Positions 61,172-64,000 of a stretch of 64,000 nucleotides of DNA are shown one piece after another. Each line of letters starts with the position of its first letter. Positions within the stretch are counted from its first letter, which is position 1. This DNA comes from Methanoflorens sp963701995 (lineage in GTDB: Archaea > Halobacteriota > Bog-38 > Methanoflorentales > Methanoflorentaceae), in the NCBI GenBank assembly GCA_963701995.1, contig OY969693.1:248001-312000 (forward strand), in the 5' to 3' direction. Both the position numbers and the translations under genes were made by a program. The notes under the pieces are model-generated. The model saw nothing but the letters and a program-made list of their open reading frames with translations. It was not told the DNA's origin and made no database searches.

Positions 61172-62950
61172 TTGAACAGGAAGTACGTCGCTGCATTGCT
61201 CGCAATCACTGTCGTGCTCGTCATTTTCAGGGTCGGATACTCGCTGGCCATGTGGGGCGGTTCGGTCGACCCCGATCCATGGAAGCTCCTCGGCGATACT
61301 AACAGGTACGTTATAAGCGGGCATTACTCCCCGGCTGCGACGCAGTCGATGTACTACGGTGCGTATTCAATCGGCCTCGAAGCGCTACTTGCGTCGCTCA
61401 CCGTTTTTACCGGCATTGATCTTACGGTGCTCGCGCAGTACTTCTTGCAAATAGCGACGCCTATCGTCATGGTCGCGGTTGCCTACCTGATAACGTCGCG
61501 TTCAGGCCGCCTCACGAGCTGGGCGATCCCAGTAATGATTCTTCTCATCGGCGTGTTCGAGGGCCTCACGCACCAACAGTCGCGTATGATCGAAGAGAAC
61601 GTGGGCTTCATCCTCTTTTGCGGCGCACTGCTGTTCCTCTACCTGTACTACGTCGGACGAACCTCGCGCGCGTATACGTTTTCGATGCTCACAGCGATAT
61701 TGCTCGCGACCCTCTTCACCCACCACCTGAGCTTTCTGGTCGTCGCGATACTCACGATGCCGTTCCTCGTATCCTCGCTCAAGTACGCGGCTCCTGTCTA
61801 CGTCGCCGCTATGTTTGTGCCCTGGTGGGGCTATTATCACGTGCTTAATGGCTACAACGGCGTATATGTCGGCATCTTTTTTTACACGGCGGTAGGCCTG
61901 GCAGCGTTTTATGCAGTATTTGCGCTGTGCTACGCTCTTTTTTGGCGTACTGAAGCGTCGCGTGCAGCCACCACGCAATCACTAACGCGTGTGGCGAACC
62001 TACTCGTGGGATCTAACGATTACCGACGATCTGTCGCGGCGTTGACGATTCTGCTTGGAGCTGGAGCGGTCATGTACTCCCTTGCAACGCGATTACAGTC
62101 AGGCTACCTGCCTTTCTTTCTGCCTCTGGCTCCCCTCGTTGTTTACGCCGGTGCGTATTCGGTATCTCTCCGCAGCCATGAAGCTGATCAGGTGGATGTT
62201 GCCTATCTACGATACCTCTTTCTAAGTCTTATTTTGCTCGCGGCTGTGACAGCGCTGGGATTTGTTTCGCAGTTCAGCGCGGGGACAGCAAACACACTTC
62301 CCGCTTACCTCAGCTCAATCGAAGCGCTTACGTCTCTGGATCTTGGCAGCCGTATTATCGTTTGGGTTGCTTTTGTCTATGGCATCATGGCCACCGTAGG
62401 TTTGATCTTGATATTACAAGGTGTGTCGGTCAAAAAAAGGTGGCTGGCTCCATCTGTAGCTGCGATGCTCCTGCTACTAGCGGCCATGAACGCGACCATT
62501 CTTGCGGTGAACTACAACCCAACCTTCAACGTAACTGCGCCGCCCGACGGCCGGGTCACCGCCGCCGCTGTCTGGACTGTTGGAAAAGACCCTGACAACG
62601 CCACGATGACCGACTACAGAGACGAGATGATTTACTGGTACTATGCCGGCTCCTTGGTGATGCACCCTTATGACAGTGAGCGGGCGAACTATACCGTGCT
62701 CGACTTCATCTATCCCGCATATCTGCAGCAATGGAGCGGCGCAGGGCACACCGGGATCAACTACCTGTTCCTCACAGCGACACCGCCGAAGTACTACTAC
62801 GAGCACCTCCTGAACGGACAATGGAAGCTCAGCCCCCAAAACGCCACGCAATGGAGCGGGCGCATCACAGCGATTGACAACGGCGCCGCAGGACTTGACA
62901 AGATCTACACTAACGGATACACATACTACTACAAGGTAGTCGCGGCGTGA
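61172..62950 (+). CDS. Large polytopic membrane protein, probable GT-C-like
   Basis: A 592-aa protein with about 11-12 membrane segments in residues 1-450 and an extracellular C-terminal domain of about 130 residues rich in Tyr/Trp (DEMIYWYYAGSLVMHPYDSE; YYEHLLNGQWKLS). The first loop DPDPWKLLGDTNRYVISG has the acidic residues of GT-C transferases. No exact family recognised. TTG start just after GGGGTGAG. Operon with the GT2 enzyme suggests use of its lipid-linked sugar. Confidence 0.7.
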   Translation: MNRKYVAALLAITVVLVIFRVGYSLAMWGGSVDPDPWKLLGDTNRYVISGHYSPAATQSMYYGAYSIGLEALLASLTVFTGIDLTVLAQYFLQIATPIVMVAVAYLITSRSGRLTSWAIPVMILLIGVFEGLTHQQSRMIEENVGFILFCGALLFLYLYYVGRTSRAYTFSMLTAILLATLFTHHLSFLVVAILTMPFLVSSLKYAAPVYVAAMFVPWWGYYHVLNGYNGVYVGIFFYTAVGLAAFYAVFALCYALFWRTEASRAATTQSLTRVANLLVGSNDYRRSVAALTILLGAGAVMYSLATRLQSGYLPFFLPLAPLVVYAGAYSVSLRSHEADQVDVAYLRYLFLSLILLAAVTALGFVSQFSAGTANTLPAYLSSIEALTSLDLGSRIIVWVAFVYGIMATVGLILILQGVSVKKRWLAPSVAAMLLLLAAMNATILAVNYNPTFNVTAPPDGRVTAAAVWTVGKDPDNATMTDYRDEMIYWYYAGSLVMHPYDSERANYTVLDFIYPAYLQQWSGAGHTGINYLFLTATPPKYYYEHLLNGQWKLSPQNATQWSGRITAIDNGAAGLDKIYTNGYTYYYKVVAA

Positions 62951-63068
62951 CGCAAGCGGCTTTCGCGCAGAAGGCAGGAGCCGTTCGCTAGTCCTAAAGG
63001 TGCCAAATTCTTATGCCTCAAAGAGAGAGGTTAAGTACGACGTTCAACAACCGACACACTGTGATACC

Positions 63069-64000
63069 ATGATTTATCTTGATCACGCCGCGACCACCCC
63101 GATGCGCCCAGAGATCCTCGAAGTGATGCGTCCATACTTTTTAGAGCGCTTCGGAAACCCCTCGAGCCTCCACGCCTATGGGCTTGAGGCGCGCAAAGCG
63201 ATCGAGGACGCGCGAGAACAGATAGCGCGCGCGATTGGGGCGGCCCCGCCAGAGATCGTTTTTACGTCAGGGGGAACTGAATCGGACAATATGGCTTTGC
63301 GTGGAGTACTACGCGCTCGCAGTGGCGAGAGCGACCATATTATCACCTCCGCGATCGAACATCCCGCGGTTCTCGAGACGTGCAAGTTTATTGAGCAGCT
63401 TGGACACGAGGTGACTTACGTTCCTGTCGATGATGGCGGCAGGATAAATCCTGGCGAAGTGGAAGAGGCGATTCGGGACAACACGCGACTCATATCAATC
63501 ATGCACGCTAACAACGAGATCGGTTCAATACAGCCCATAGCTGAGGTTGGAGCGATCGCAGCGTCACACGGCGTCTACATGCATACCGATGCCGTCCAGA
63601 GCGTCGGCAAGATTCCAGTGGACGTGGCCGCGGTCAATGTGGACATGCTCTCGGTGTCATCACACAAGATATACGGACCGAAAGGGGTCGGATGCCTTTA
63701 CGTGCGGAAGGGCACCAAACTAAAACCGCTCATTTTCGGTGGCGGCCACGAGCGCGGCCTCAGAAGCGGCACCGAGAACGTGTCGGGTATTATTGGCTTT
63801 AGTGAGGCAATGCGACTGGCGACAGAAGATTTCGCGGACAATGTGCGCATACAAAGACTCAGAGATGAGCTCATCGACACCGTACTGCGAGACATCCCGT
63901 ACACTCGACTCAACGGTGGAAAGGAGTACCGTCTTCCGAACAACGCCAATTTCAGCTTCAGCTACATCGAGGGGGAGTCACTTGTGCTCCGCTTAAGCGC
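63069..64000 (+). CDS. Cysteine desulfurase (3' end outside window)
   Basis: The first 310 residues of a NifS/IscS-type PLP enzyme. IYLDHAATTPMRPEILEVM, FTSGGTESDNMALRG, AIEHPAVLE, the aspartate in HTDAVQSVGK and the PLP Lys in SSHKIYGPKGVG; RSGTENVSGI follows. The active-site Cys region lies beyond the window. It supplies sulfur for Fe-S clusters or tRNA. GAGAGGTTAAGTAC at 63024-63037 is a promoter-like element about 35 nt before the ATG. Confidence 0.95.
   Translation, partial: MIYLDHAATTPMRPEILEVMRPYFLERFGNPSSLHAYGLEARKAIEDAREQIARAIGAAPPEIVFTSGGTESDNMALRGVLRARSGESDHIITSAIEHPAVLETCKFIEQLGHEVTYVPVDDGGRINPGEVEEAIRDNTRLISIMHANNEIGSIQPIAEVGAIAASHGVYMHTDAVQSVGKIPVDVAAVNVDMLSVSSHKIYGPKGVGCLYVRKGTKLKPLIFGGGHERGLRSGTENVSGIIGFSEAMRLATEDFADNVRIQRLRDELIDTVLRDIPYTRLNGGKEYRLPNNANFSFSYIEGESLVLRLS

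Noticed and set aside
1..64000. CRISPR array, rRNA genes, or complete insertion sequence
   Set aside because: No regularly spaced direct repeats, no rRNA sequence and no transposase-like protein were found on either strand.

Overview
The window reads as a euryarchaeal chromosome from a methanogen-related (Halobacteriota-type) lineage. Archaeal hallmarks are a TATA-binding protein, archaeal LonB, Trm-G10, the archaeal aromatic route (ADTH synthase plus dehydroquinate synthase II), TrmB-type and winged-helix regulators, a PGF-CTERM surface protein and TATA boxes about 25-35 nt upstream of start codons. The homocysteine set (DUF39-CBS, NIL-ferredoxin, UPF0280), a DUF2769 protein and a CfbB/CbiA-like protein point to methanogens or their methane-oxidising relatives. 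The genus cannot be fixed from sequence alone. Lineage is inference; the gene families are read directly.

Layout. 0-8.3 kb is housekeeping: LonB (5' truncated), a radical SAM protein, SAM hydrolase, Ogt, a DUF5591 protein, TBP, Trm-G10, an ACT protein and MetG. 8.6-13.3 kb holds a zinc-ribbon/YbjQ protein, a membrane protein and an unusual 660-aa protein that looks like a PriL-type Fe-S domain joined to a DnaB-like helicase with no visible P-loop. 13.3-21.4 kb has surface glycosylation genes, then a bacterial-type metK divergent from ahcY, then a phosphotransferase/CysC-like kinase/IMPase operon. 21.8-25.9 kb carries a HicBA pair (hicB first) and an MrfB-MrfA-like exonuclease/helicase pair. 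26.1-27.4 kb is hisA-hisB. 28.3-32.2 kb encodes a lipoprotein with a strong hairpin terminator, a TrmB regulator, a CxxCH-bearing PGF-CTERM protein and a small membrane protein. 32.3-39.9 kb mixes an ADTH-synthase paralogue, small Cys-rich and winged-helix proteins, an internally deleted nitroreductase, a putative metalloprotease, an MFS exporter, and HEAT, GYD and pentapeptide proteins.

38.3-47.2 kb is an accessory zone of decay with at least eight frameshifted or truncated genes. These include a degraded second copy of the YbjQ/membrane-protein locus from 8.6-9.7 kb, now split by an intact, A+T-richer GT87-like gene. 47.2-51.7 kb has a CbiA/CfbB-like protein whose glutaminase cysteine is Gly, DUF2769, a HAD phosphatase and divergent pheA. 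51.8-56.6 kb is a tight aromatic operon (ADTH synthase, dehydroquinate synthase II, aroD, aroE, tyrA). 56.7-64 kb carries an epimerase, the homocysteine operon, dolichol-phosphate sugar transferase-like and membrane proteins, and a cysteine desulfurase cut by the window end.

The methyl cycle (metK, ahcY, SAM hydrolase), sulfur and homocysteine genes, and the aromatic amino-acid genes form coherent metabolic groups. Glycosyltransferases and secreted proteins together indicate a glycosylated S-layer-type envelope.
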